Origin: Adhaeribacter radiodurans
Lineage (GTDB): Bacteria > Bacteroidota > Bacteroidia > Cytophagales > Hymenobacteraceae
DNA length: 64,000 bases
NCBI RefSeq assembly: GCF_014075995.1
Contig: NZ_CP055153.1
Span: 2,046,001-2,110,000, forward strand
Direction: 5' to 3'
Each line of letters begins with the position of its first letter. Positions within the stretch are counted from its first letter, which is position 1. Positions 29,242 to 38,758 of the stretch are shown piece by piece. Both the position numbers and the translations under genes were made by a program. The notes under the pieces are model-generated. The model was not told where the DNA came from. It saw only the letters and a list, made by a program, of their open reading frames with translations, and ran no database searches.

Positions 29242-30654
29242 TTATTTCTCGGCAATAGCTACCCCGTTTTTGTATTCGGTAGTTTTTAGCAATTTTCCGT
29301 CTTCTGTAAATTGTTTCCAGGTGCCAATCTGTTTGTTATAGCGGTACGTACCGGTAATTTCGGGTTTGCCCGATTCGAAAAATTGCTGAAAAGGTCCATT
29401 TTTTAAACCATTCTTATATTCGGTTTCGGATTGCACTTTGCCGCTGGCAAAATAGGTAGTTAATTTACCCAGAATTTTACCGTTCTGGTAAGTAGCTTTT
29501 TCTTTAATCTGGCCGTTTTCGTGGTAAGCGAGGCGCTCGCCGGTTAGTTTTCCTTCCAGGTAGGTTTCTTTGGTTTGCAGTTGTTTACTGTCGTAATACG
29601 TTTTCCAGTCGCCGATTTTAACGTTGTTTTTGTACAATTGCTCTTCCTGTACGTTACCGGACTCGTAATAACTAATAATTTTCCGGTCTAGTTCTTCGTT
29701 CGCGAACCGGATTTCCTGCTTTAATTTGCCGCTTGGGTAAAAATATTGCGCCAACCCCGTCATTTTGCCTTTATCAAAAGTTACCTGACTCATTTTCTGG
29801 CCATTTTCGTGATATGTCCGGGCCGGACCATCGGCTTGGCTGGTAGTATTTTTAAATTTAGTAAGTACCCGCTCTGTGTTAATTTTACCGTCGGGGGTAA
29901 TTACTTTGGGTTTTACCAAGGTGCTGGTTTTGTAATTAGTTTCTGATTTTAACTTTCCGGAGCGATAATACGTGCGCACGATGCCGTTGCGTTTGCCATT
30001 CTCGTTATTTGCTTCCGATTCTAACTGGCCGTTATCGTAGTAGGTTTTGTAAGAACCATCCAATACCCCATTTTTGTAAACGGCTTCGGTGTGTACTTTT
30101 CCGTTAGGATGATAGGTGATGGCCGGGCCACTTTGCTGACTTTTTACATACGTAATTATTGATTGTAAGCCTCCTTCGGGATAATATTCCTTTACTTCTC
30201 CCTCGGGAAAGCCGTTTATAAAAGTAGCTTCAGTTTTTGGATTGCCGTTTTCGTAAAAAGATTTAATGGGTCCGGTTTGTTTATCGTCGGTGTAGCTGGC
30301 TTGCTGCAAGGGCTTGCCATTCGGGTAAAAAGATTCGAATAAACCTTGTCTTAAGCCATTTTGGTAGGCCACCTTTACCCGTTTCGCTCCGTTCTCATAA
30401 AATTCCTGGTAAATGCTATCTTGTTTGCCGTTCGTAAAGTGAGTAATGGCTTCGAGTTTGCCGCTCCGGTAAAAGCGTTTGTAGGTTCCATCGGGCACCG
30501 TGTCGGGTGGAACGATATAGTAAATTTGTTTAATGGCCGTGCGTTGCAAGTCGTGGTAACTAACAACTTTTTTCCGGGCATTCTGGGCCGCACTTGTAAA
30601 GCTAATTAAAGTAAATAAGAAGAGAAATAAAATGTATCGCCAGGAATAAACCAT
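29242..30654 (-). CDS. YwqK/MORN-like repeat protein, exported
   Basis: 470 residues. A signal peptide (1-23, ending TSAAQ) is followed by about 17 tandem units of the form YY-x-NGK-x4-E-x-x-Y-x-NG-x-x-x-G, running nearly to the C-terminus. This is the toxin-antitoxin-system YwqK-family antitoxin / MORN-variant repeat. Despite the database name, no toxin partner is adjacent and the protein is exported, so an antitoxin role is unlikely; repeat proteins of this kind are common in Bacteroidota without known function. Monocistronic with its own terminator. Confidence 0.85.
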   Translation of the reverse strand: MVYSWRYILFLFLFTLISFTSAAQNARKKVVSYHDLQRTAIKQIYYIVPPDTVPDGTYKRFYRSGKLEAITHFTNGKQDSIYQEFYENGAKRVKVAYQNGLRQGLFESFYPNGKPLQQASYTDDKQTGPIKSFYENGNPKTEATFINGFPEGEVKEYYPEGGLQSIITYVKSQQSGPAITYHPNGKVHTEAVYKNGVLDGSYKTYYDNGQLESEANNENGKRNGIVRTYYRSGKLKSETNYKTSTLVKPKVITPDGKINTERVLTKFKNTTSQADGPARTYHENGQKMSQVTFDKGKMTGLAQYFYPSGKLKQEIRFANEELDRKIISYYESGNVQEEQLYKNNVKIGDWKTYYDSKQLQTKETYLEGKLTGERLAYHENGQIKEKATYQNGKILGKLTTYFASGKVQSETEYKNGLKNGPFQQFFESGKPEITGTYRYNKQIGTWKQFTEDGKLLKTTEYKNGVAIAEK

Positions 30655-30978
30655 GAATAAGCCTTTAATAGAATAAAATAGCCTTACTTAGTAACGCAAG
30701 GCTGTTTGTAAATGGTATACTCCTCTGCCTAAATCCAAGCTAAAAACAGGGGAGGAGAGGCCGCAAAAGTTGCGCAACTAATCTTATAACATTTTGCGCT
30801 TTTCATTAATTTATTTCGAGGTGATTTTATTAGGAACAATTTTTAGTGATTACTGTTTGGGTATTTTGTTTAAAGGTAAAGGCAACACGCCAGCATATTT
30901 GTTTTAAAGCCAATCTATATTTAATGAAAAACACAGCCTCTCCTTCTCTTCCTTAGCTTTTTCTTTAAGGCAGAAGAT
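30655..30978. other. Intergenic stretch with no recognised feature
   Basis: 324 bp between two minus-strand genes. It holds the presumed promoter of the YwqK-repeat gene; nothing else is evident. Confidence 0.4.
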
Positions 30979-32163
30979 TTACAGTTTTTCCAGTACAATG
31001 GCCGAAGCGCCACCGCCTCCATTGCAAATACCCGTTACTCCAATTTTCCCGTTCTTTTTATCTAGTACGTTTAGTAAAGTTGTTACAATGCGTGCGCCGG
31101 AAGCACCCAGCGGATGGCCCAGGGAAACGGCACCCCCAAAAACATTTACGTTACTGTTTTTTAAATTTAACTTCTGGTTATTGGCAATAGACACCACGGC
31201 AAACGCTTCGTTTATTTCGTAAAAATCTACTTCTTCGGGCGTTAATCCCGCTACTTTTAACGCTTTCGGAATAGCCAAAGCGGGCGAAGTAGAAAACCAT
31301 TTAGGTTCCTGTTCAGCATCGGCGAAGCCTAAAATTCTGGCAATGGGTTTTACTCCTAGTTCTTCGGCTTTTTCTTTACTCATTAGTACTACCGCTGCAG
31401 CACCGTCGTTTAGCGTAGAAGCATTGGCAGCGGTAATGGTGCCTTCTTTATCAAAAACCGGTTTTAAACTGGTAATTTTATCGAAGTTTACTTTGGTATA
31501 TTCTTCGTCTTCAGTTACTAAAATGGGGTCTTTGCCGCGTTGCGGAATTTCTACGGGTATTATTTCATCTTTTAACTGACCGGCTTGCGCAGCGGCGACT
31601 GAACGGCGATATGATTCAATGGCAAATTCGTCTTGCATTTGGCGGGTTATTCCCATTTCGCGAGCCGTGTGTTCAGCAGCATTACCCATGTGATAATCGT
31701 TGTACACATCCCATAAACCATCCTTTAACAAACCATCCGTCATTTGGCCGTGGCCCAGTTTGGTACCAAACCTCACTTTATCCAGGTAATAAGGTACGTT
31801 GCTCATACTTTCTATGCCACCCGCCACAATTACGTTTTTGTGCCCCAGCATAATAGCCTGAGCGGCAAACATGATGGCCTTAGAACCGGAAGCGCATACT
31901 TTGTTAACAGTAGTACATTCTACTTCGTAGCCTAAACCAGCGTAAAGAGCAGCTTGCCGGGCCGGCGCCTGACCTAAGTTCGCCGAAAGCACGTTGCCCA
32001 TAATTACTTCCTGCACTTCGTTTTTAGCTACCCCGGCTTTTTCTAAGGCTCCTTTTATGGCAGCAGCGCCCAACTGGGTAGCGGTTAAAGCGGCTAAACT
32101 TCCCCCGAAAGATCCAATCGGCGTCCGGACGGCGGATATGATATATACTTCTTTTACCTGCAT
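30979..32163 (-). CDS. Acetyl-CoA C-acyltransferase (thiolase)
   Basis: 394 residues, the standard thiolase length. It condenses or cleaves acyl-CoA units in the cytoplasm. The nucleophile Cys90 is in VNKVCASGSKA, the His motif is in FGGAVSLGHPLGASGAR, and the second catalytic Cys is in GICNGGGGAS. NEAFAVV is also conserved. The biosynthetic and degradative types cannot be told apart from sequence alone. The start MQVKEVYIISAVRTPIGSFGG is typical. Confidence 0.94.
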   Translation of the reverse strand: MQVKEVYIISAVRTPIGSFGGSLAALTATQLGAAAIKGALEKAGVAKNEVQEVIMGNVLSANLGQAPARQAALYAGLGYEVECTTVNKVCASGSKAIMFAAQAIMLGHKNVIVAGGIESMSNVPYYLDKVRFGTKLGHGQMTDGLLKDGLWDVYNDYHMGNAAEHTAREMGITRQMQDEFAIESYRRSVAAAQAGQLKDEIIPVEIPQRGKDPILVTEDEEYTKVNFDKITSLKPVFDKEGTITAANASTLNDGAAAVVLMSKEKAEELGVKPIARILGFADAEQEPKWFSTSPALAIPKALKVAGLTPEEVDFYEINEAFAVVSIANNQKLNLKNSNVNVFGGAVSLGHPLGASGARIVTTLLNVLDKKNGKIGVTGICNGGGGASAIVLEKL

Positions 32164-32266
32164 AATGGTAAGCTCAATGTTTTAAATATAAAACGAAATA
32201 AAAGTAAGAACCGGATAAAGCGCCCTAAGTTTTTCGATTCTTCTGTATCTAATTAATCTTAATATT

Positions 32267-33229
32267 TTACCAATCCGGTTTGCCGGAATTGCTTTTACGG
32301 TTACTTTTCCGCGGAATTTGTTGTAAGTACTGGACTTCGGATTCGCGCATGGCATCGAGCAGCATTTTTGCTTTTTCCGGTGTCAGGTTGGCTTGCCGCA
32401 GTCGTTCGTAAGTAGTTTGACTATTATTGTCGTTTTCGTCGCTTGCTTCGCTGCCGCCTTTGGATGAACTACTTCCGTTACCCGAATTGCCGTCATTGTT
32501 TAAACCACGTACGGTACCCGGCAGCATACCGCTTTTTTCTTCTTGTTTTTGATTGGCACCAACATCGGATAAATTTTCTTTGGCGGTACTTTCTCCATTA
32601 TCTGGGTTATTTGAGTTTGCATTCGGCTGAGGCGGATTTTGTGTATCGGAGTTAGCTGGGTCCGGCATTTCTTGCTGGGTGGTGCCTTTGTTGTCTTCTT
32701 TCTGGCCGGAGTTCGGATTTTCTTTTTTCTGTTCTTTCTTATCCGGGTTAGATGGCTCCGGACGAGTAGGAGGGACGCTTGCCTGATCTTCTTCGGGATG
32801 TAGAACTAAATATTTCTTTAACCATTCGTAATTATAGCGAGCCTCTTCGTTTAAAGGATTCAAAATCAAAGCTTCTTTAAAATAAGCCAAAGCTTTTGAT
32901 TTATCTTCCAATACGGTTATTACTCCTAATTGCAAATTAACCAAAGAAGCCATCCGGGCCGGCGTTTTGGTTAACAAGGGTTGGTAGTATTTTACGGCCT
33001 CACCCATTTTCTTTTGTTGAAAATAAGCGTGTCCCAGATTAACCCGTACGGCCCGGTCGCGCACCTGCAGCGAGTCGTTTAAGTATTTGTAAAAGTAAAT
33101 AGCAGTAGAAAAATCCTGGCGGTTATATGCTGTCTGCGCTTCGGATAGGTACTGGTTTATACGCGAAATCTTGGTCAGCTTTTGACTAAAAAAAGCAAGT
33201 AACACCGCTAGTATAATCCAAATTCTCAT
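32267..33229 (-). CDS. BatC-like TPR protein
   Basis: 320 residues. An N-terminal hydrophobic anchor (about 1-17) is followed by three TPR-like units (about 27-135: AQTAYNRQDFSTAIYFYKYLN, LGHAYFQQKKMGEAVKYYQPLL, YFKEALILNPLNEEARYNYEWL), a long low-complexity region rich in Pro, Asn, Ser, Asp and Gln (about 145-265), and a C-terminal helix (LRQANLTPEKAKMLLDAMRESE) typical of the BatC/Bat-operon TPR proteins. It overlaps the upstream VWA gene by 4 bp, so translation is coupled. Thought to work with Bat VWA proteins in the inner membrane or periplasm. Confidence 0.82.
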   Translation of the reverse strand: MRIWIILAVLLAFFSQKLTKISRINQYLSEAQTAYNRQDFSTAIYFYKYLNDSLQVRDRAVRVNLGHAYFQQKKMGEAVKYYQPLLTKTPARMASLVNLQLGVITVLEDKSKALAYFKEALILNPLNEEARYNYEWLKKYLVLHPEEDQASVPPTRPEPSNPDKKEQKKENPNSGQKEDNKGTTQQEMPDPANSDTQNPPQPNANSNNPDNGESTAKENLSDVGANQKQEEKSGMLPGTVRGLNNDGNSGNGSSSSKGGSEASDENDNNSQTTYERLRQANLTPEKAKMLLDAMRESEVQYLQQIPRKSNRKSNSGKPDW

Positions 33230-34197
33230 AACCTGATTACGTTAAAGATAATCAATATATCGAGCATAATAAAAATAAAGGCAATAAACAGCGGGTAATA
33301 ATATTTATTGGCCCGAACGTCTACGGTCCGGGTTTCTTGCCTTTCGCCTTCAATGGCGTTAATGGCGCTGATTAACCGGGGAATTTCGGAGGAATGCGCT
33401 CCAATTTCAAAATACTGTCCATTGGTATTACCCGCTATTTCGGCGAGGCGTTCGGCGTTTAATTTACTAATTACCCGTTTGCCTTTATCATCAGTAACAA
33501 ATCCTTTGGTTAAGGGGATAGGTACCCCATTTTCAGAACCCACTCCTAAACTAATTACCCGAATATTTTCGCGATTTAAGTCCCGGTAAATGGGGTTGAG
33601 GTTAGGGCTAAAATCTTCGCCATCACTAATCAGTACAATTATTTCGGCCCGTTTTTCCGGAATGTTCGGCTGGTTATTGGCTTTAAACTTAGTTAAAGCG
33701 AGTTGCAATGCCACTTCGTAATTCGCTCCGGCGCGGGGTAACAAATTTGTATTTAAGGTTTCAGCAAATAACAGCAAGGCACTTTGGTCGTACGTTAAGG
33801 GGCACTGCACATAAGCATCCGAAGAAAAAACAATAAGGCCAATACGGTCTGAGTTAAACTTTTGAATGAGCTGGCGGAGTTCGTATTTTACTTTTTCTAA
33901 GCGCGAAGGCGGTACATCCCGGGCATTCATCGAAGCCGTTATATCAACCAGAATAAAAATATCTTTACCGATAGTTTTAATTTGTTTTTTCATGGCCCCG
34001 AACGATGGGCCCAAAAGGGCAATTATGATTAAAACAAAATAGACGGTCCGGAAACCAAACTTTATCCAAACTACATTTGGCTTTTGTTTAAAATGCCGGG
34101 CCAGGCGGTGAATTCTGAAAATATACCCCAAGTACAAAATCAAGAACAAAATGCCCGTTAGTATCTCTAGTGAAGTAATGGACTGATCCCAATTCAT
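33226..34197 (-). CDS. BatB-like VWA domain membrane protein
   Basis: 323 residues. Transmembrane helices are at about 9-28, 48-66 and at the C-terminus (about 300-322). Between them is a von Willebrand A domain with the MIDAS motif D85-I-T-A-S89 and later VLISDGEDFSPNLNP. This architecture is that of BatA/BatB proteins (Bacteroides aerotolerance cluster). Only the B- and C-type genes are seen here; the MoxR ATPase and DUF58 genes that usually accompany them are not in the window. Four-base overlap with the TPR gene. Confidence 0.85.
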   Translation of the reverse strand: MNWDQSITSLEILTGILFLILYLGYIFRIHRLARHFKQKPNVVWIKFGFRTVYFVLIIIALLGPSFGAMKKQIKTIGKDIFILVDITASMNARDVPPSRLEKVKYELRQLIQKFNSDRIGLIVFSSDAYVQCPLTYDQSALLLFAETLNTNLLPRAGANYEVALQLALTKFKANNQPNIPEKRAEIIVLISDGEDFSPNLNPIYRDLNRENIRVISLGVGSENGVPIPLTKGFVTDDKGKRVISKLNAERLAEIAGNTNGQYFEIGAHSSEIPRLISAINAIEGERQETRTVDVRANKYYYPLFIAFIFIMLDILIIFNVIRL

Positions 34198-34801
34198 GCT
34201 TGCGTGATTCGTTTACTAGCTTCTGCCAGCAAATTTTAAACTTATTTTCAACCAAATGTATAAATTCTTTCCGGAGAATTACGAGGTGCCAACCTAGCCT
34301 TATTTCTCTCATTTACCTTATTAAAATTGTTTCACGGGTTAAATAAAGTAAATACTAGCTTTATTCTGAATAAAACGAAGCACAGGAAGCCATATTATTT
34401 TTATGATAAAACCTTAATGCAGAATATTTACTTGAATAGAAAAAATAAAAAATGTAGAAGGTGCTACAGCAAAAAGCAAATAAGGCTTTCCGTTAAAAAA
34501 AAGAGAAACTTAATCCGGTTCACTTAAGTGGACTTTGTATTCTAAACTCGGCTTAACCAATTATAAAATGGCTGAAAATTGGTTAGTAGCTGTAAATCAG
34601 AGCTTACTAATTAATTTTAAAATTCTGATTATTTTAAATTGAAAAGGCATTGAAGAAACTAGTTTACAACAACATTAAATTATTGCCCTGAGAAGGAGTT
34701 ATTTAGTATAAAATGCTAAATTTTTTTCGTGGATTTAGGAGGAGTTTTGTATTTGTAAAAATTATTCTGGTATATTTGCAATCTCTTTAAACGAAAGAGC
34801 C
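34198..34801. other. Intergenic region upstream of tRNA-Ser
   Basis: 604 bp. The last 60 bp carry the tRNA promoter. Small Lys/Arg/Asn-rich open frames in the middle do not look like genes. No repeats recognised. Confidence 0.45.
34746..34778 (+). promoter_or_regulatory. Bacteroidota-type promoter of the tRNA-Ser/tRNA-Pro unit
   Basis: TTTG at 34746-34749 and TATATTTG at 34771-34778, 21 bp apart, match the Bacteroidota consensus TTTG-N19-21-TAnnTTTG. The tRNA-Ser gene begins 23 bp downstream of the -7 box. Confidence 0.65.
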
Positions 34802-34889
34802 GGAGTGATGGGTGAGTGGCTGAAACCAGCAGTTTGCTAAACTGCCGTACCTCTAAAGGGTACCGGGGGTTCGAATCCCCCTTACTCCG
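34802..34889 (+). tRNA. tRNA-Ser (anticodon GCT)
   Basis: 88-nt class II tRNA. Acceptor stem GGAGTGA/TTACTCC (one wobble), anticodon arm CAGTTTGCTAAACTG giving GCT, a long variable arm (TACCTCTAAAGGGTA), and T-arm GGGGGTTCGAATCCCCC. CCA is not encoded. Confidence 0.96.
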
Positions 34890-34999
34890 CAAATTTTTTT
34901 TGACATAAAGTTTTTTATTCAAAAAAATAACTTAAGTTTGCACCGCCTTTCAGGAAAACATCTTTTAACTAAGTGCTTTTCTAAAATCGGTAAATTGTT

Positions 35000-35073
35000 C
35001 GGGGTGTAGCGTAGCCCGGTATCGCGCCACATTTGGGATGTGGAGGTCGTAGGTTCGAATCCTGCCACCCCGA
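35000..35073 (+). tRNA. tRNA-Pro (anticodon TGG)
   Basis: 74 nt. Acceptor CGGGGTG/CACCCCG, anticodon arm CCACATTTGGGATGTGG with TGG, T-arm containing GGTTCGAATCC. A TAAGTTTG -7-like box at 34933-34940 may give it its own promoter, though no good -33 box is seen. A terminator follows at once. Confidence 0.96.
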
Positions 35074-35076
35074 CAA

Positions 35077-35104
35077 AAAGCCACTAATTTTATTAGTGGC
35101 TTTT
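35077..35104 (+). terminator. Terminator after tRNA-Pro
   Basis: 12-bp perfect stem AAAAGCCACTAA/TTAGTGGCTTTT with a 4-nt loop and a following T-run. Confidence 0.9.
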
Positions 35105-35333
35105 TTATTTTCAAGCTTTTTTGTTTCTGCCTTAACCTATCTACCCCGGGTACTAATTAAAGCTTTCTAATAATCTCCTTTCCTAAATTTAAAGTAGAAT
35201 AGGCTCTGTTTTAAGGTTTGCGCTATTAAAAAGTAAATTTTAGATTTAATTTATTAAATTAACCTTAAAACAAGGAGTAGTTAAATTCTTGTTTGCAAAA
35301 TATTATATACCCCACCTTTATACTTCTTTCTTA

Positions 35334-37433
35334 ATGAACCATATGAAGCAAATTAAAACTAATTTATTCATCTGCTGGGTAGTTGTTGGTACCTGGCTAC
35401 TAATTATTTCGGCTAATGCTTCTAGCTTTGCGGTCCCGAAGGCATCTTCTAATCCATTGCTGACTTCCTTTAACCAATCCATCGACTTTAAATCCGTAAC
35501 TGCGGCTCATATAAAAGAAGCCACGGATCAGGCCATTGTCAATACTAAAACTGCCCTGGGAGCCATTTATGCCCTTAAAAATGGAAAACATACTTTCGAG
35601 AATACCATTTTGGCTTACGATGACTTATCTGACCAGTTAAATTCGGTGGCTATGGGTATTAATATTTTAGCCAATGCCAGTCCTGATTCGGCAGTACGCA
35701 ACCAGGCATTACGCAGCCTGGAAGTTTTAGATAAATATGATAATCAATTGAGCCTCGACGAAAAGTTATATGCGGCAGTAAAAGATTTTTCTACATCTAA
35801 AAAAGGGAAAAAGTTAAAGGGCGCTCACCTGCTTTATGTAAAAGACTTAGTTGAAAATTACGAACGCGATGGCTTTGCCCTTACTCCCGAAAAACGCAAG
35901 GAGTTGCAGCATATTAACGATAAAATATCGGAACTGAGCTTAGCATTTAGTAAAAATATTGCTGCCTACCAGGATTATTTATGGGTGCCGGAAGCAGAAC
36001 TGAAGGGTTTGCCGGAAGATTACGTGAAAAGTCTGAAAAAGGAAGGAGATAAATACCGCATTGGTTTAGACGGACCTTCTTATACTACTTTCATGAAGTT
36101 TGCTAATTCGGAACCTGCCCGTAAGCAACTGTACATTAAGTACAACAACCGTGCGGCCGATAAAAATGTGGATGTACTCCAGCAATTGTTAATAGAACGC
36201 CAGAAGAAAGCCCGGCTCTTAGGCTTTCCTACTTACGCGGCCTATCAGACGTCGAGCCGGATGGCTAAAAATCCGGAAGCTGTTTGGGAACTGGAAACCA
36301 GCCTGGCCGAAAAAGTAAAACAAAAAACGCAAAGCGACCTGAATGAATTACTGGCAGTTAAACAAGCTTATCTGAAAGAATCGCCACCGACTTCGCTCAA
36401 TATTTGGGATGCTTCTTTTTACTCCAACTTGCTAATGGTTCAAAAATACCAGTTAGATCAGGAGAAGCTAAAAGAATATTTTTCGTTGGAAAATGTTTTA
36501 AGCGGGTTGTTTCAAACAACGGAGCATTTATTCGGGGTGAAATACGAAGAAGTAAAAAACGCCTCGGTGTGGCACCCAGAGGTGCGCATGTTCGAAGTAA
36601 AACAAAATGGTGCCACCATTGGCCGTTTTTACCTCGATTTATTCCCGCGGGATAATAAATATACCCACGCAGCTTGTTTTCCCATTCGTAAAGGCAAAAA
36701 ATACGCGACAGGTTACCAAATCCCCACGGCTGCCCTCATCTGTAATTTTAATGCTCCCAGTGCGGATAGACCTGCTTTGCTCACGCACCGGCAAGCCGAA
36801 ACCTTTTTTCATGAGTTTGGCCACGTGCTGCACAATATGCTTACTACCGCCGAGTTAGCCGGGCAATCGGGTACTTCGGTAAAGCGGGATTTTGTGGAAG
36901 CGCCTTCTCAGATTTTCGAAAACTGGGTTTGGGATTATAAGGCACTGCAATTATTTGCCAAACATTATAAAACCGGCGAGGTGCTGCCTCCGGCTCTGCA
37001 TCAAAAAATGATGGATTCCCGGAGCGTAGGTTCTGGTCTGGCCGCTTCGGCCCAAATTTTTTACGGTACCTTAGACATGACCTTGCACGATAAATTTAAT
37101 CCCGAGGGTACCCAGACTACCACCGACGTACTTAAGGAGGTGCAGAATAAAGTAATGCCTTATCCGTACCTGGAAGGTACCCACATGCAAGCAGCTTTCG
37201 GTCACTTGACTGGCTATGGCGCGGGTTACTACGGGTATATGTGGAGCAAAGTATACGCCGAAGATATGTTTTCGGTATTTGAGAAAAACGGGGTAATGGA
37301 TCAGAAAACCGGTTTACGCTACCGCAATATTATTTTAGCGAATGGTTCCAGCCGCGACGAATACGAATTAGTAAAAGAATTTTTGGGCAGAGAACCCAAC
37401 CAGGAGGCTTTTCTAAAATCTTTGGGCTTGTAA
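35334..37433 (+). CDS. M3 family zinc metallopeptidase (peptidyl-dipeptidase Dcp-like), exported
   Basis: 699 residues from the ATG at 35334; a Met three codons later is an equally good start, and an upstream TTG is unlikely. An N-terminal signal peptide (about 1-30, ending SANASSFA) precedes a full M3A domain. The zinc motif H493-E-F-G-H497 (ETFFHEFGHVLHNML) is followed by the third ligand region FVEAPSQIFENWVW, and the C-terminal substrate-binding HLTGYGAGYYGYMWSKVYAEDMF is characteristic. The enzyme removes dipeptides from the C-terminus of peptides; export suggests periplasmic peptide degradation. Confidence 0.93.
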   Translation: MNHMKQIKTNLFICWVVVGTWLLIISANASSFAVPKASSNPLLTSFNQSIDFKSVTAAHIKEATDQAIVNTKTALGAIYALKNGKHTFENTILAYDDLSDQLNSVAMGINILANASPDSAVRNQALRSLEVLDKYDNQLSLDEKLYAAVKDFSTSKKGKKLKGAHLLYVKDLVENYERDGFALTPEKRKELQHINDKISELSLAFSKNIAAYQDYLWVPEAELKGLPEDYVKSLKKEGDKYRIGLDGPSYTTFMKFANSEPARKQLYIKYNNRAADKNVDVLQQLLIERQKKARLLGFPTYAAYQTSSRMAKNPEAVWELETSLAEKVKQKTQSDLNELLAVKQAYLKESPPTSLNIWDASFYSNLLMVQKYQLDQEKLKEYFSLENVLSGLFQTTEHLFGVKYEEVKNASVWHPEVRMFEVKQNGATIGRFYLDLFPRDNKYTHAACFPIRKGKKYATGYQIPTAALICNFNAPSADRPALLTHRQAETFFHEFGHVLHNMLTTAELAGQSGTSVKRDFVEAPSQIFENWVWDYKALQLFAKHYKTGEVLPPALHQKMMDSRSVGSGLAASAQIFYGTLDMTLHDKFNPEGTQTTTDVLKEVQNKVMPYPYLEGTHMQAAFGHLTGYGAGYYGYMWSKVYAEDMFSVFEKNGVMDQKTGLRYRNIILANGSSRDEYELVKEFLGREPNQEAFLKSLGL

Positions 37434-37584
37434 ACTAAATAACCTGCCCCATGGCATATTACCGACCTAGGCAGAAGATTAAAGGCAGGTTGTAAGAAAT
37501 GCTGGTCAAAATTTGCGCTGTTCTTTATATTTTCTTTTCTTTGCACTCTGAAAAAAGCGGCGGCCTTATTGCTGCTTTTTTGTT

Positions 37585-37658
37585 GGTCTCGTAGCTCAGC
37601 TGGATAGAGCAACTGCCTTCTAAGCAGTAGGTCTTAGGTTCGAATCCTAACGGGATCA
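37585..37658 (+). tRNA. tRNA-Arg (anticodon TCT), integration site
   Basis: 74 nt. Acceptor GGTCTCG/CGGGATC (two G-T wobbles), anticodon arm ACTGCCTTCTAAGCAGT with TCT, T-arm TTAGG-TTCGAAT-CCTAA. A promoter-like TTTG (37512-37515) and TTTCTTTG (37536-37543, one mismatch to TAnnTTTG) lie upstream with 20-bp spacing. Its 3' half from 37612 is duplicated at 52415-52463, so a mobile element has integrated here and has probably supplied the present 3' half of the gene. Confidence 0.95.
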
Positions 37659-37671
37659 CACTGATAATTAA

Positions 37672-37705
37672 GGAATTACAAAGTAATTTTGTAGTTCCTT
37701 TTTTT
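37672..37705 (+). terminator. Terminator of tRNA-Arg, carried by the element
   Basis: Stem GGAATTACAAA/TTTGTAGTTCC (11 bp, one wobble) and seven T. It lies inside the element's left end; the probable original chromosomal terminator is at 52475-52503 beyond the right att copy. Confidence 0.88.
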
Positions 37706-37708
37706 ATG

Positions 37709-37728
37709 GTTTAAACTCTGGTTTAAAC
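37709..37728 (+). repeat. Left-end 12-bp repeats, putative integrase arm sites
   Basis: Two GTTTAAAC octamers begin at 37709 and 37721, exactly 12 bp apart (GTTTAAACTCTG then GTTTAAACAAGT). The same unit with the same phasing occurs three times at the right end. Arm-type binding sites near both ends are known for lambda-type integrases, so that role is inferred. Confidence 0.65.
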
Positions 37729-37836
37729 AAGTCCTATTTGAAACTTCTTAATTAGTAAATGCTTCCTGAATCTTTATTTATAGTAATAGGTATACTTCTT
37801 CTTTTAAATTAATCCATTCTTACTTCCCAATTAAAT

Positions 37837-38442
37837 ATGAGCCTTTCAAATGAGCATGAAAAGTACCTTAAAGAATTAGGTGATGGATATGTAAAGAGTA
37901 CAGAAGCATTTGATAAAACTTTAATACTTATCTCTTCTGGAGGGTTAGTTCTCTCAATGACTCTCATTGAAAAAATAATTGGTTCTGAACCTATCCTGAA
38001 TATTTTACTTGTTCTTTCCTGGATTTGCTTAGCCTTAACTTTAACCATAAGTCTTACAGGACACTTTTATTCAACAGTAGCTCATGGCTCAGCATTCAAT
38101 AGGTATATTAGAATTGTAATATTAAATACTGAAGAAACTATTAATGAAGATTTACTAAATAAAGAATGGAGTGCTTTTATAAGAGCATCTAATAAGAATA
38201 ACAAAATCCTAAGCACAAATAATTACCTTGCATTTTGTGTGCTTATAATAGGTATTATATTTTTAATTATTTATGCTTCAATTAATATTTTAAATCATAA
38301 ACCTATGCTTAAAGAAAATACTAAAATTTCTCCTAATATATCACCTAATCCAAGGCCTAAACCTAACGAAAAAGGACTACCATTACCTATACCCCCTAGA
38401 AATCCTCCATCAGTACAACCTCAACAACCTCCTAAAAAATAA
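37837..38442 (+). CDS. Three-TM membrane protein with Pro-rich tail, unknown
   Basis: 201 residues. An N-terminal amphipathic segment (KYLKELGDGYVKSTEAFDKTL) leads into transmembrane helices at about 28-46, 53-75 and 130-151, and a C-terminal cytoplasmic or exposed tail of about 45 residues dominated by Pro, Lys and Asn (NPRPKPNEKG, PLPIPPRNPP). The layout loosely resembles SLATT-type conflict-system effectors, but I cannot assign it to that family. First gene inside the element at the left, on the plus strand, AT-rich like its surroundings. Confidence 0.7.
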   Translation: MSLSNEHEKYLKELGDGYVKSTEAFDKTLILISSGGLVLSMTLIEKIIGSEPILNILLVLSWICLALTLTISLTGHFYSTVAHGSAFNRYIRIVILNTEETINEDLLNKEWSAFIRASNKNNKILSTNNYLAFCVLIIGIIFLIIYASINILNHKPMLKENTKISPNISPNPRPKPNEKGLPLPIPPRNPPSVQPQQPPKK

Positions 38443-38518
38443 TGGACACTTCAAAATTAACTATTTGGTGACATATATAATTTTATCTTTATAGGAGTAA
38501 TGCCAACCTACCTGGACT

Positions 38519-38758
38519 TTGTCATTATCAGCTAAAATCCTATACATAAATGAAAATTTAGAATTGCCCGTAACTTTTAAAGGGGAGGAGCTGCTATTCC
38601 CTGTTCGATTTATTACTACTGGCTATACCCACAAGTTAGAAGTTAACGTAAACTGCCAACCTATTTTATTTGAACCAGATGAAGATCAGAACTACATGAA
38701 TCTTGTTAATCAGAAGCAATTACACCATTTAAAATTTCTAATTTATTGTAGGATTTAA
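38519..38758 (+). CDS. Small unknown protein
   Basis: 79 residues from a TTG start; no ATG is available in frame. The core ELPVTFKGEELLFPVRFITTGYTHKLEVNV...ILFEPDEDQNYMNLV looks like a genuine small beta-rich protein of a type found in other Bacteroidota, but I know no function. The last dozen residues (HLKFLIYCRI) look out of place, which may mean a frameshifted or shortened C-terminus. Confidence 0.5.
   Translation: MSLSAKILYINENLELPVTFKGEELLFPVRFITTGYTHKLEVNVNCQPILFEPDEDQNYMNLVNQKQLHHLKFLIYCRI

Noticed and set aside
29242-30654. Toxin-antitoxin pair suggested by the YwqK family name
   Set aside because: The protein is exported, stands alone with its own terminator, and no toxin gene is beside it.
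34327-34527. 66-codon plus-strand open frame before tRNA-Ser
   Set aside because: It is dominated by Lys, Asn, Tyr and Arg from AT-rich DNA and lacks any conserved look.
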